A stretch of 64,000 nt of DNA from JBGPOS01 sp041488155 (lineage in GTDB: Bacteria > Chloroflexota > Dehalococcoidia > Tepidiformales > Tepidiformaceae). Positions 25,793 through 34,055 of the stretch are shown here, piece after piece. Numbering within the stretch: position 1 is the first letter of the stretch; each line of letters starts with the position of its first letter. The notes under the pieces were generated by a model that saw only the letters and a program-made list of their open reading frames with translations, was not told where the DNA came from and did not search any database. Location: positions 34,612 through 98,611 of the forward strand of contig JBGPOS010000002.1 of NCBI GenBank assembly GCA_041488155.1. The letters are read 5' to 3'. A program made the position numbers and the translations under genes.

Positions 25793-26731
25793 ATGTGGAC
25801 GTTCGTCCGGGTGTGCGGAGAGGCCGAAAGGTTAGAACTGTGGCTATCTGGGGCCGGCGACCCGGACCCGGAGCTGCGATCGCTCGGCACAGTTGCGGCC
25901 CGCTGCCGCGAGTTCGCTCTGGAGACGCCGGAGCCGGCGGGCATGGCGGTAGGCCGGGCAAAGGTCCTGGCAGCCGTCGGGGCATGCTCCCGCGCAGCAG
26001 CGCGAGGCTACGGCGGCCGCGTTCGCGGGGCGGCGGTGAGCCTCGCAGCCCTTGCGGGTGGCGGCCTCCTGGTTGCGGCCGCGGCCACGGGCGGCGATCC
26101 CGTGCACCTCGTCCGCGACACGTTGGAGCGCCTGCCCATTTTCGCCCCGGCCCGGCCCCCGGCGGGTGAGGTTACGGTCGAGGGGATCGTCATCGTGGTG
26201 CGCGACGAGGGGGCGGCCTTCGACCTGCTGACGGAAGGCGGGACCATCGAGGTATCAACCTCGGGAGCAACGGTCTGGGAGGCGGTCTCGGCAGCCGGGC
26301 TGGCTGAAGGGGCTGCCCTGCGAGTTCGAGGCACGCGCAGCGGGTCCACGGCGATCGCGGCTCAGCGGGTCGCATTGATCAGCATTCCCTCGGGCACCGG
26401 GCGTCAACGCCAGTCTGAGGACGCCACTGCGGCAGCGCGACAGCAACCGGCGGCCGGCAGGACACCGTCCCCGGCTACGCGCGAAGGCACGCTCGACAGC
26501 AGCCCGACACCCCCTCCTCGCCGCGAGCCAACTCCGGTTCCAACTCGCTCCTCGGCCGCAACGCCTTCGGCCACGAGGCCGCCGCCGACGCCGGATCTGT
26601 CGAACCCGGATCGGCCCGGCCGATCGCTGTCGCCAGAGAGAGTCGCTTCCGGGAGCGGAGGATCGCGAGCTGAGACCGCCGACCCGGCGGTTGCGTCCCG
26701 CGCGTCACCCGATGTCATGGGCGCGCGCTAA
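25793..26731 (+). CDS. membrane protein, putative anti-sigma partner
   Basis: A 312-residue protein directly behind the sigma factor. Residues about 1-75 are soluble and would be cytoplasmic. One transmembrane helix follows at about 84-102 (VSLAALAGGGLLVAAAAT). Then comes a strand-rich extracytoplasmic domain (VTVEGIVIVVRDEGAAFDLL ... GAALRVRGTRSGSTAIAAQRV) and a long Pro/Ser/Thr-rich tail from about 200. I see no zinc-binding HxxxCxxC anti-sigma motif, so the role rests on position and topology. The external domain resembles a small OB- or DUF5666-like strand repeat. Confidence 0.6.
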   Translation: MWTFVRVCGEAERLELWLSGAGDPDPELRSLGTVAARCREFALETPEPAGMAVGRAKVLAAVGACSRAAARGYGGRVRGAAVSLAALAGGGLLVAAAATGGDPVHLVRDTLERLPIFAPARPPAGEVTVEGIVIVVRDEGAAFDLLTEGGTIEVSTSGATVWEAVSAAGLAEGAALRVRGTRSGSTAIAAQRVALISIPSGTGRQRQSEDATAAARQQPAAGRTPSPATREGTLDSSPTPPPRREPTPVPTRSSAATPSATRPPPTPDLSNPDRPGRSLSPERVASGSGGSRAETADPAVASRASPDVMGAR

Positions 26732-26832
26732 CCCGGCTTCATCGGCCCCGATTCGCAGCCTCCGCCCCGGGAGGAGCCGCGAAGCGTCGCCGTCGAGCAA
26801 GAGCGGAACCAACTCAACGAAGGAGCCAAGTC

Positions 26833-27279
26833 ATGAACCCGATCAGTCGAATTGCCCTCGCGGTAGCGACCGCCCTCGTCGCCCTGGCTGCGTTGCCGCT
26901 GGCCACGCTGGCGTCGGCGGCCGCTGTCGACGCCGACGCAGAGGCGCACGGCATAGTCCACGTCGCGGACCTCGTCGGTCCCGCCTGCCCCAACCAGGAC
27001 GGCGTTCGCCCCCAGGGCGAGGCCGGGTACCTGGCGATCCCGGGCCGCGGCGCCTCGCTCGACATTCGCGTTTCCCAGGTGCTTTGCCACCAGGAGCAGC
27101 GGCTCGTCATCACGATCGAGGGCCGCGAGGTTGGCGCTATCTACATCGAGGCCGGCGGGCGCGGTGTCGCTCATTTCGACACCACCGGCGAGAACGGCCT
27201 GCCCCGTGTCCATCGCGGGGCTCGCATCGCCCTGCGCACCCACGACGGACGGTTCGTGATGGGCGGTGTCTTCCGCTAG
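26833..27279 (+). CDS. small secreted protein of unknown function
   Basis: A 148-residue protein with a clear signal peptide (ALAVATALVALAALPLATLASAAA, cleavage near residue 30). The mature part has two cysteines, in PACPNQDG and VLCHQEQR, possibly one disulfide, and a strand-rich end with VITIEGREVGAIYIEAGGRG. No known domain recognised. AAGGAGCC precedes the ATG, and a strong terminator lies 16 bases after the stop. It follows the sigma factor pair and may be one of its targets. Confidence 0.7.
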   Translation: MNPISRIALAVATALVALAALPLATLASAAAVDADAEAHGIVHVADLVGPACPNQDGVRPQGEAGYLAIPGRGASLDIRVSQVLCHQEQRLVITIEGREVGAIYIEAGGRGVAHFDTTGENGLPRVHRGARIALRTHDGRFVMGGVFR

Positions 27280-27294
27280 AGGGACGGGACCCGC

Positions 27295-27338
27295 GGGGCG
27301 GGCACCGATCGTCACCGGTGCCCGCCCCCCTTCTTTCT
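27295..27338 (+). terminator. Rho-independent terminator
   Basis: A perfect 13-base stem, 27295-27307 pairing with 27316-27328, with an 8-base loop and a T-rich run TTCTTTCT after two extra C. It ends the sigma factor/secreted protein unit. Confidence 0.85.
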
Positions 27339-27368
27339 GTGTCGCGGGGCCGTCGCCGGGAGCCCATA

Positions 27369-27668
27369 ATGCCGCCGATGGCGACCCTCCCCCCCGCTGC
27401 CTGCCCTCCAGGCCACCGGCCCGGAGCCCGGTTCCGTTTCGGCGGAGTCGAATTGTGCCTTCGCCACGCCCTTGGCCACCCTCCGCTCGCACGGAACTCG
27501 TTCCTGACCGCCCTCGTTGTGGGCACAATCCTGACGGCAATCAACCAGGGCAACGTCCTGCTCGACGGGCGCTTCCCGCTTGGGCTCGCCTGGAAGGTGC
27601 CGCTGACCTACTCGGTCCCCTACATGGTTTCGACCTGGGGCGCGCTGCGCATCTCGGCGGTCCGCTGA
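27369..27668 (+). CDS. nrtS: NrtS-like small membrane protein
   Basis: A 99-residue protein whose C-terminal 60 residues carry two hydrophobic segments: LARNSFLTALVVGTILTAINQG and KVPLTYSVPYMVSTWGAL. This VVGTILxxINQG ... LTYxVPYxVST arrangement is the NrtS family, small membrane proteins linked to nitrate/nitrite transport in cyanobacteria and others. The first 30 residues are Pro/Arg-rich and may be a false N-terminal extension, since the second Met is four codons in. It stands alone between a terminator and a convergent CoA-transferase. Confidence 0.7.
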   Translation: MPPMATLPPAACPPGHRPGARFRFGGVELCLRHALGHPPLARNSFLTALVVGTILTAINQGNVLLDGRFPLGLAWKVPLTYSVPYMVSTWGALRISAVR

Positions 27669-27680
27669 CCTCGGTTCGAA

Positions 27681-28868
27681 CTACCCGATGATCCCGTCCC
27701 GCCGGAGGGCCTGGAGCTGGTCCGGGTCAAACCCGGCGTCGGCGGCCACGACTTCATCGGTGTCCTGTCCCAAGAGCGGCGCGGCCCGAAGGGGGACTTC
27801 CGCGCCCGGCATCCGGATCGGCGAGCGCATGAGCTGAACCGTGCCCGCGGTGGGATGCTCGACCTCCTGGACGAGCCCGCGGGCCACGAGGTGCGGGTCC
27901 GTGAACAGGTCGTGCGTGTCGAGGACGGCACTGCAGGGCACGCCTGCGGTGGCGAGTTCCTGCATCGCCTCGTACTTCGTCCGCTGAAGCGTCCAGCGAG
28001 AGATCTCGGCGTGCAGTTCGTCGCCATGGGCGAGGCGGACTTCGCCGGTCTCGAAGCGGGGATCGGTGAGGAGCTCGGGACGGCCGATGGCGGCGCAGAG
28101 GGTGTCCCACATGCGCGTGGTCACGACCATGATGAACACGTAGTCGTTTGGCCCGCCACCCACGCAGGGGTAGATGTCCGTTGGCGGCCCGCGACGGCTG
28201 CCGGCGCGTAGAGCCGCCGCCTTTCCCCATTGCTGCAGACCGAGCGTGCGCATGAACATCGTCACGGTCTCCTGCATCGAGACCTCGATGAACTGGCCGG
28301 CGCCGGTACGCTGGCGCTGTACGAAAGCGGCTGTGATGGCCAGGGCCATCTGCATGCCTGTGCCGGAGTCGCCGATGGTGGGGCCCGGCATCGTCGGTGG
28401 CCCGTTGGCCTCCCCGGTCACGGAAAAGGCGCCTGCGGAGGCCTGGGCCACCCAGTCGTACGACTTGAAGCCTGCGTAGGGGCCACTGAGGCCGAAGCCC
28501 TTGATCCGGCCGTAGATGATGGCCGGGTTGAGCGCGCGCATTACGTCGTACTCGAGATCGAGCTTCTCGATCACGCCAGGCCCGTAGTTCTCCACGAAGA
28601 CGTCGTAGTGCGGGACCATGCGGAGGAGCAGATCCCTTCCCTCGGGCCGAGCGAGGTCGATCGCGACTGAGCGTTTGTTGCTGTTGTAGTTCAGGAAGTA
28701 CTGGGAAACGCGCCCGGCGTCGCGCGTGACGCCGCGCCCGGGGTCGCCGCGCCCCGGAGGCTCAATCTTGACGACCTCGGCGCCGAGCCAGGCAAGCATC
28801 TGTGTGCAAGACGTCCCGGCCTCGTACTGCGTCATGTCGAGGACGCGCATCCCCTCGAGTGGAGCCAT
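27681..28868 (-). CDS. CaiB/BaiF (family III) CoA-transferase
   Basis: A 395-residue family III CoA-transferase with LEGMRVLDMTQYEAGTSCTQMLAWLGAEVVKIEP at the start. It has YNSNKRSVAIDL and a TIGDSGTG segment holding Asp167, the likely catalytic aspartate. It is strikingly like the frameshifted CoA-transferase at 59084, sharing the DMTQYEAGTS and SQYFLNYNSNKRS segments, so the two are recent paralogues. GGAGGGAACGGG precedes the ATG. It is the last - strand gene behind a nitroreductase and an LLM, 40 bases away. Confidence 0.95.
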   Translation of the reverse strand: MAPLEGMRVLDMTQYEAGTSCTQMLAWLGAEVVKIEPPGRGDPGRGVTRDAGRVSQYFLNYNSNKRSVAIDLARPEGRDLLLRMVPHYDVFVENYGPGVIEKLDLEYDVMRALNPAIIYGRIKGFGLSGPYAGFKSYDWVAQASAGAFSVTGEANGPPTMPGPTIGDSGTGMQMALAITAAFVQRQRTGAGQFIEVSMQETVTMFMRTLGLQQWGKAAALRAGSRRGPPTDIYPCVGGGPNDYVFIMVVTTRMWDTLCAAIGRPELLTDPRFETGEVRLAHGDELHAEISRWTLQRTKYEAMQELATAGVPCSAVLDTHDLFTDPHLVARGLVQEVEHPTAGTVQLMRSPIRMPGAEVPLRAAPLLGQDTDEVVAADAGFDPDQLQALRRDGIIG

Positions 28869-28908
28869 CCCGTTCCCTCCTGCGCCGGTGGTCTCTTGCC
28901 AGGCGATG

Positions 28909-29427
28909 CTACCACCGCTCCCAGTGCACATAGTCTTCGAGCGGGACGCGCGGACGGCGGTCACGCGGGGCGTCCGCCGGGTATCCGAGGGCGATGACGT
29001 TGGCGACGACCGCACCCTCTGGGAGACCGAGTGCCTCGGCAGCGCAATCCGCCTTGTGCATGGAGGCGGGGCACGATGCGATACCTTCGGCCCAGGCCGC
29101 GACCATGACGTTCTGGGCCGCCCTTCCGGCATCGAACGGCCCTCGAAAGATGGCGAAGGGCGTACCGGGCACTCCGCCTTCGGGCAGCAGTACGACCGCG
29201 ATCGCTACCGCGCATTGCCGAACATGATCGGTGGCGTTACCGCAGGCCGCGAGCTCTTCCTTCCGCGCTGGATCCTTGAGCACCACCAGGCGGATGGGTT
29301 GGGCATTCCTGGCGCTGCCAGCCATGCGAGCGGCGCGCAGGATGCGTTCGAGCACCTCGTCGTCGATGGCTCGCGGCGTGAAGAGGCGCGTGTCGCGCTT
29401 GCTGACGATGGCCCGGTAGGCTTCCAT
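28909..29427 (-). CDS. nitroreductase family protein
   Basis: A 172-residue FMN-binding protein. The family opening AIVSKRDTRLFTPRAIDDEVLERILRAARMAGSARNAQP has the FMN-contacting arginines. Next come the central QNVMVAAWAEGIASCP and the end VANVIALGYPADAPRDRRPRVPLEDYVHWERW. Nitroreductases reduce nitro groups, quinones or enals, or release iodide, with NAD(P)H. It is eight bases behind the LLM gene, suggesting one transcript. The ribosome site is weak, as expected for a closely coupled gene. Confidence 0.9.
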   Translation of the reverse strand: MEAYRAIVSKRDTRLFTPRAIDDEVLERILRAARMAGSARNAQPIRLVVLKDPARKEELAACGNATDHVRQCAVAIAVVLLPEGGVPGTPFAIFRGPFDAGRAAQNVMVAAWAEGIASCPASMHKADCAAEALGLPEGAVVANVIALGYPADAPRDRRPRVPLEDYVHWERW

Positions 29428-29435
29428 CGCTCTGG

Positions 29436-30482
29436 TCAGGCCCCGCGGTTCGTGCCGGCGAGTTCCGCCATGAGCTCCATCGCCTCGGTCTGGTCCGTGC
29501 TGATAGTGAGGCCCGTGGCGCCGGAGTCTTCCCACGCCCGATAGCGGCTGCGGATTCGCGCTGGCGGCCCCACGAGCGAACCTTCGTCGCAGTACTCGTC
29601 CGGCACGGCCTCCATTGCCTCCGCCTTACGCCCCGCGAGGTAGAGTTCCTGGATGGCCGCCGCCGCATCGCCGTAGCCCCGGCGAACCATCATGTCGTTG
29701 TGGAAGTTCTTGCTGCGAGCGCCCATTCCGCCGACGTAGAGCGCGATCCCAGGCTTCATCCGCCGGAAGGCTTCGCGCACGTCTTCGGTGATCATGACCG
29801 TCGTGCCTGCCTGGATCTCCAGGTCTTTGAGCGACTTGCCGCTGCCCGCCCGGCGGAATCCTTCTTCGAGCCACGGCCGGTAGACCTTCATGCTGTCGGG
29901 CACGAAACCGAGCGGCAGCCAGCCGTCGGCGACCTCTGCCGTGAGCTTGACGTTCGCCTCCGTGCCCGTCCCGAGCCAGATCGGCAGGTTCGGATTGGGG
30001 TGGAGGATGGACTTTAGTGGCTTGCCGAGCCCCGTCGATCCTTCGCCGCGGTAGGGGAGCGAGATCTCCCGGCCGTCGTGCGTGACAGGCTCTTTGCGGG
30101 CGAGGATTTTGCGCATGATGGCGACGTAGTCGCGGATGCGCCAGTACGGCTTGCCCCATGGTTGCCCGTACCACCCCTCGACGATCTGGGGGCCGGAGAC
30201 CCCTAGCCCGCAGATGACGCGGTTGCCGCCGGCCAGCGCATCGACGGTGGCCATCGCCATGGCCGTGGCTGCCGGGGTGCGAGCGGCGAGCTGGATGATG
30301 CCGGTGCCGAGGCGGATGCGCTTCGTGAGCGCCGCGATGTAGGCGAGCGGCGAGATCGCGTCCGAGCCGTAGGCCTCGGCTGTCCAGACGGAGTCGTACC
30401 CTAACCTTTCGGCCAGCAGCACTTTTTCGATCGGCAGCCGCATCTCCGCGCCGGAGTAGCCGATTCCGATCCCCAGCTTCAT
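29436..30482 (-). CDS. LLM-class F420-dependent-type oxidoreductase
   Basis: A 348-residue luciferase-like protein of the F420-dependent subgroup. It starts MKLGIGIGYSGAEMRLP, then VLLAERLGYDSVWTAEAYGSDAIS. Next come RIRLGTGIIQLAARTPAATAMAMATVDALAGGNRVICGLGVSGPQIVEGWYG and NLPIWLGTGTEANVKLTAEVADGWLP. The SGPQ-x-VEGWYG stretch is characteristic of this subgroup. GGGAGG lies before the ATG at 30482. It heads a unit with nitroreductase and possibly the CoA-transferase. The substrate is unknown. Confidence 0.92.
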   Translation of the reverse strand: MKLGIGIGYSGAEMRLPIEKVLLAERLGYDSVWTAEAYGSDAISPLAYIAALTKRIRLGTGIIQLAARTPAATAMAMATVDALAGGNRVICGLGVSGPQIVEGWYGQPWGKPYWRIRDYVAIMRKILARKEPVTHDGREISLPYRGEGSTGLGKPLKSILHPNPNLPIWLGTGTEANVKLTAEVADGWLPLGFVPDSMKVYRPWLEEGFRRAGSGKSLKDLEIQAGTTVMITEDVREAFRRMKPGIALYVGGMGARSKNFHNDMMVRRGYGDAAAAIQELYLAGRKAEAMEAVPDEYCDEGSLVGPPARIRSRYRAWEDSGATGLTISTDQTEAMELMAELAGTNRGA

Positions 30483-30609
30483 TCGAGCCTCCCTCGGGTA
30501 GCGCAGTGTCCGTGCCCGCTTCTGCTCGCCCGATTCTAGCCGACGGGGCGCGTGCCGGTGATCCGCGGTACAAATTGCAAGAAGCTGCCCGAGGCCGTCT
30601 AATCCGGCG

Positions 30610-31839
30610 ATGAGCGCGGCGCCGCCTTCCGAGCACGACCGCGAGGCACTCGCGAGGTACCTGCTCAGCTTCCGCTGGCCATTTCGCAACGAGGCTGTCG
30701 CCAGGCAACTCGTCGAGACGGGCCTGCCCTTGTGGCAGCAGATCCTCCAGTTCGTCCCGCAACCAAGTTCCCGCGGGACTGCCCTGGAGTTGGGCAGCCC
30801 GCCCTTCCACATCACGCTCCTTTTCCAGCGCTTCCGCGACTACGACCTCTCGCTCACCGGATTCGCCGCTGATGGCCGCCCCGAGCTGGTGCAAGAGGTC
30901 GAGAGTCCGGAGTTCGGCGAGAGCTTCACGTTCCGCTGCCGGTGCTTCGACGTCGAGCGCGACCGCTTTCCGTATGCGGACGACTCGTTCGACCTCGTGA
31001 CCTGGTGCGAGGTGATAGAGCACCTGACCGAGAACCCGGTGCACGCGCTGGCGGAGATCCACCGGGTCCTCAGGCCGGGCGGCGCGCTCGTGGTTTCGAC
31101 GCCGAACGCGTCGCGAGCTGACAACATCGCGAACCTCGCGATGGGGCGGAACATCTACGACCCCTACCACCTCGGGGCGCCGCTGGCGGGGTCGCGCCAC
31201 AGCCGCGAGTACACCCTGGCTGAGCTGCGGGACCTGCTCGAAGGGTGCCGCTTTCGGATCGAGCGGGCGGCTGACGTCGACATCTACCCGCCCCTGGGAA
31301 GGAACCGCCGGCTCTTGCGGTTCGTGATGAATCGCTTCGTGGCTCGCTTCACCGGGAGACACTACCGGTTCCACCTGTTCGTGCGGGCCCGGAAGACCGG
31401 CGAGCCGTTCCGCTGGCACTTCCCACAAAGCCTGTTCGACTACGGGCACCTTGGCTTCCACGTCGCTCCCCGAGACGCACGCGTGACGATGGGCGACAAC
31501 GAGCAGGTGCACATGGCTGTCGGCTGGAGCGATCTCGCGAAGGGGCCCGGCGGCCTGCCGATGCGGCGATCGAGCGACGTGGGCGACCTCTACGTCGTCG
31601 CCGGACCGAGCCCGGAACTGGTGAAGGTCACACTGGCGAACGGACGCGGGGAGGCACAGGCGTGGCAGGGGACGGGTGACGACCTCGAGCTATTGGGCAC
31701 CAGCAAGTTTGAGGCGGCTGCCGGCAGTTGGTTGGAGGTGGTGGTGATGCTTCCCGGCGTCTACAGGCCTGGACTGCCCATCCACGTCCGGCTCGACGTG
31801 CCCGGCGGGGTCGACGTCCATGCGGTCGAGGTGCAGTAG
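30610..31839 (+). CDS. SAM-dependent methyltransferase with C-terminal extension
   Basis: A 409-residue protein. The class I methyltransferase core lies at about 55-225: a degenerate motif I (TALELGSPPFH), then FPYADDSFDLVTWCEVIEHL and LAEIHRVLRPGGALVVSTPN, as in Methyltransf_11 proteins. The last 150 residues are a strand-rich domain unknown to me (GWSDLAKGPGGLPMRRSS ... LPIHVRLDVPGGVDVHAVEV). The end resembles carbohydrate- or lipid-associated extensions. No gene next to it points to a substrate. It is divergent from the LLM at 29436. Confidence 0.85.
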   Translation: MSAAPPSEHDREALARYLLSFRWPFRNEAVARQLVETGLPLWQQILQFVPQPSSRGTALELGSPPFHITLLFQRFRDYDLSLTGFAADGRPELVQEVESPEFGESFTFRCRCFDVERDRFPYADDSFDLVTWCEVIEHLTENPVHALAEIHRVLRPGGALVVSTPNASRADNIANLAMGRNIYDPYHLGAPLAGSRHSREYTLAELRDLLEGCRFRIERAADVDIYPPLGRNRRLLRFVMNRFVARFTGRHYRFHLFVRARKTGEPFRWHFPQSLFDYGHLGFHVAPRDARVTMGDNEQVHMAVGWSDLAKGPGGLPMRRSSDVGDLYVVAGPSPELVKVTLANGRGEAQAWQGTGDDLELLGTSKFEAAAGSWLEVVVMLPGVYRPGLPIHVRLDVPGGVDVHAVEVQ

Positions 31840-31927
31840 CCCGCCGCGAGACGAGCTGGCAGGCGCTGACGAGACCGCCAAGGGGCACGTCTGTATAGTC
31901 CCGGCGTGACGAAACGGGAGGGACGAC

Positions 31928-32809
31928 ATGCGCGACTTTGATGGCAAGGTGGCGGTAGTGACCGGCGCCGCCAGCGGCATGGGGAAGGCGTTTTCCGAAC
32001 GGTTCGCGCTGGAGGGGATGAAAGTCGTCCTTGCTGACTTCGAGAAGGATGCGCTGGCGGCAACCGTCCAGGAGTTCAAGCAGCGCGAGTTCGACGTGAT
32101 CGGGGTGATTGCGGACGTGTCGAAGCCGGAGGCGGTCGACGACCTGGCGCGGCAGGCGATAGAGGCCTATGGCAAGGTGCACATCCTCTGTAACAACGCG
32201 GGGGTGGTTGCAGACAGCGAGCTCGGCAGGCTCGGCATGGGCACGGTCCTGCCGCTCTGGGAACATCCGATGAGCGACTGGCAGTGGACCTTCGGCGTGA
32301 ACTTCTGGGGGGTCGTCTACGGGATTCACGCCTTTCTGCCGGCGATGCTGGGGCAAGACGAGCCGGGGCACATCCTCAACACCGCCTCCATCGCCGGGCT
32401 GACCTCGGGGGCTGGCCTGCCCATCTACGGGGCTTCGAAGCACGCCGTCGTCCGCGTGTCTGAGGCGCTGTACCACCAGCTGAACGAGCGTGGGTCGAAG
32501 CTGAAGGTGTCGGTGCTGTGCCCGGGCGGAGTGCGAACGCGGATCGCCCTCGCGAGCCGTAACCGGCCCGACGAGCTCTGGGAGGGTGGGAAGCGGCCTT
32601 CGCGCCAGGAGCTCGAAGCCCGTGAGGCGACGTGGGCGACGCGCACCGGGCCCACTGGTATGGAGCCGGAGGAGGTCGCCAACCGGGTGCTCGCGGCGAT
32701 CCGTGAGGAGCAGTTCTACATCCTCACGCACGACGAGTACGACCAGCCGATCCGGGCACGGATGGAGGCTATCCTGGCAAGACGTAACCCCGGAGCGGCA
32801 CCGTTCTAG
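31928..32809 (+). CDS. short-chain dehydrogenase/reductase (SDR)
   Basis: A 293-residue SDR with TGAASGMG near residue 13, CNNAGV, Tyr167 and Lys171 in YGASK, and CPGGVRT after the sixth strand. The C-terminal 80 residues contain an EEVANRVLAAIREEQFYILTHDEY segment typical of a large SDR subgroup. GGGAGGGACGAC precedes the ATG and a TATAGT at 31894-31899 may be its -10 element. A GNAT protein follows 28 bases later. Confidence 0.93.
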   Translation: MRDFDGKVAVVTGAASGMGKAFSERFALEGMKVVLADFEKDALAATVQEFKQREFDVIGVIADVSKPEAVDDLARQAIEAYGKVHILCNNAGVVADSELGRLGMGTVLPLWEHPMSDWQWTFGVNFWGVVYGIHAFLPAMLGQDEPGHILNTASIAGLTSGAGLPIYGASKHAVVRVSEALYHQLNERGSKLKVSVLCPGGVRTRIALASRNRPDELWEGGKRPSRQELEAREATWATRTGPTGMEPEEVANRVLAAIREEQFYILTHDEYDQPIRARMEAILARRNPGAAPF

Positions 32810-32837
32810 GGGCGTCGTTGCGGCCCAGGGCATAGCG

Positions 32838-33662
32838 ATGCGGGAACTGGACCCCAGGCAGTTCGACCGGATCCTGCCGCTGGTACCGGACCACAAGAAG
32901 GCCGGGCACATGGCCTTCGTGCACGCGATGATCGAGGGCCGGATGGCGGGCGCGGTCTTCGTGGACGACGCGGTGCGACCGCGGTCTGCTCTGGCCTGCA
33001 ACGCCTCGGGTTTCTGGTTGGCGCTGGGAGAGCCGCGGTCCGACTTAGTGGAGGAGGCTCTCCCGGGGCTGGTCAACGGTCTCGCCGGTGTCGAGCCGTC
33101 CTTGCTGTTCGGAGGCTCGGAAGGGTGGACGGCGGTGCTGGCCTCCCTGTTCGAAGGGCCGGTGCTGAGGACGGAGTTCCAGCACGCACCGATCCGCGCC
33201 AGCTCAGCCCGCCCCGATGTGCCGGCCGGATTCGAGCTGCGGCCCATTGACGAAGGCATCGCGCGGCAGTTCGACGGCCGGGTCGACCCCTGGGTGGTAC
33301 GCATCTGGGGCGGACCGGAGCGCTTCGTGCGCGACTGCTTCGGATACGCCGTCCTCCAAGACGGCGTGCTCGCCAGCTTCTGCACGGCCTGCGGCATTGG
33401 GGGCAGCGAGGCCGAGGTGGAGGTCGGGACGGCCATGGACTCCCGGCGCCAGGGGCTGGCGTTCGTGGTCTGCGACGCCTTCATGCGTGAATGCGAACGG
33501 CGAGGCCTCGCCCCCTCCTGGACGTGCGACGCCGGGAACGAGCCATCTCAACGGCTGGCGCGGAGTCTTGGCTTCGTCGCCTTCCGCGAGGTCACCGGTT
33601 ACCGCGTCGTCCCGGGCATGCGCCGGGTCGGTGGCCGGTGGCTGGCGCCCGCCGCGGGCTAG
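32838..33662 (+). CDS. GNAT-family acetyltransferase (PF12746-like)
   Basis: A 274-residue protein. The C-terminal half is a GNAT fold: strand pair FCTACGIGGSEAEVEVGTA, then DSRRQGLAFVVCDAFMRECERRGL (the acetyl-CoA-binding loop and helix) and NEPSQRLARSLGFVAFREVTGYRV. The N-terminal half (HMAFVHAMIEGRMAGAVFVDD) fits the two-domain GNAT acetyltransferases of this Pfam family. Acceptor unknown. It follows the SDR on the same strand and its end overlaps by four bases the convergent gene at 33659. Confidence 0.8.
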   Translation: MRELDPRQFDRILPLVPDHKKAGHMAFVHAMIEGRMAGAVFVDDAVRPRSALACNASGFWLALGEPRSDLVEEALPGLVNGLAGVEPSLLFGGSEGWTAVLASLFEGPVLRTEFQHAPIRASSARPDVPAGFELRPIDEGIARQFDGRVDPWVVRIWGGPERFVRDCFGYAVLQDGVLASFCTACGIGGSEAEVEVGTAMDSRRQGLAFVVCDAFMRECERRGLAPSWTCDAGNEPSQRLARSLGFVAFREVTGYRVVPGMRRVGGRWLAPAAG

Positions 33663-33979
33663 CGCCCGGGGGGCTTCGGTTGGACCGCGCGGAGGCGTTC
33701 CGGGGTCATCGGGGCGGCAGTCGACTTGAGGCTGTCGAGTGGTTCGCCTTTGAGCTGCTTGCGGCCGTTGTGGATCCAGCCGGGGAACTGCTCAGCCCAG
33801 CGCCAGACTTCGCTGACCTCAGTGGCAAAGACGTCGACGTGGCTGACGTCAGAGTCGAGCACGAGCTGGTTGACGCCGTGCGGGGCACGGCCAGCGGCAG
33901 CGCTCTTGCGCGCCTGGGCCCACCAGGCGGGGCTGCCCGGGTCGCCGGGGGCTCTTCCGTCGGTGATACGAATGATCAC
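33659..33979 (-). CDS. small protein of unknown function, carboxylase-linked
   Basis: A 106-residue soluble protein starting with GTG at 33979 after GGAGG. It begins VIIRITDGRAPGDPGSPAWWAQARKSAA and has a DVFATEVSEVWRWAEQFPGWIHNG segment. I recognise no family. It lies 76 bases behind the carboxyltransferase on the same strand and is probably co-transcribed. Its size recalls accessory subunits of acyl-CoA carboxylases, but the sequence is unlike the epsilon subunits I know, so that is only a suggestion from context. Confidence 0.6.
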   Translation of the reverse strand: MIIRITDGRAPGDPGSPAWWAQARKSAAAGRAPHGVNQLVLDSDVSHVDVFATEVSEVWRWAEQFPGWIHNGRKQLKGEPLDSLKSTAAPMTPERLRAVQPKPPGR

Positions 33980-34055
33980 GATCCACCCTCCTGCCTGAGT
34001 CTGTCAGATTCGGCGCGCCGGAGCATCTGCCGGGCCTCATCGCGGGTGAGGCGCC

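Noticed and set aside
27672..27690. GGTTCGAA stretch resembling a tRNA T-loop
   Set aside because: No acceptor, D or anticodon stem can be formed; it is the 12-base gap between two convergent genes.
33980..34055. Reading frame of about 27 codons between the carboxyltransferase and the gene at 33979 (LTRDEARQMLRRAESDRLR)
   Set aside because: It looks protein-like and ends in a GTGA overlap, but it has only a CTG as start and no homologue I know.
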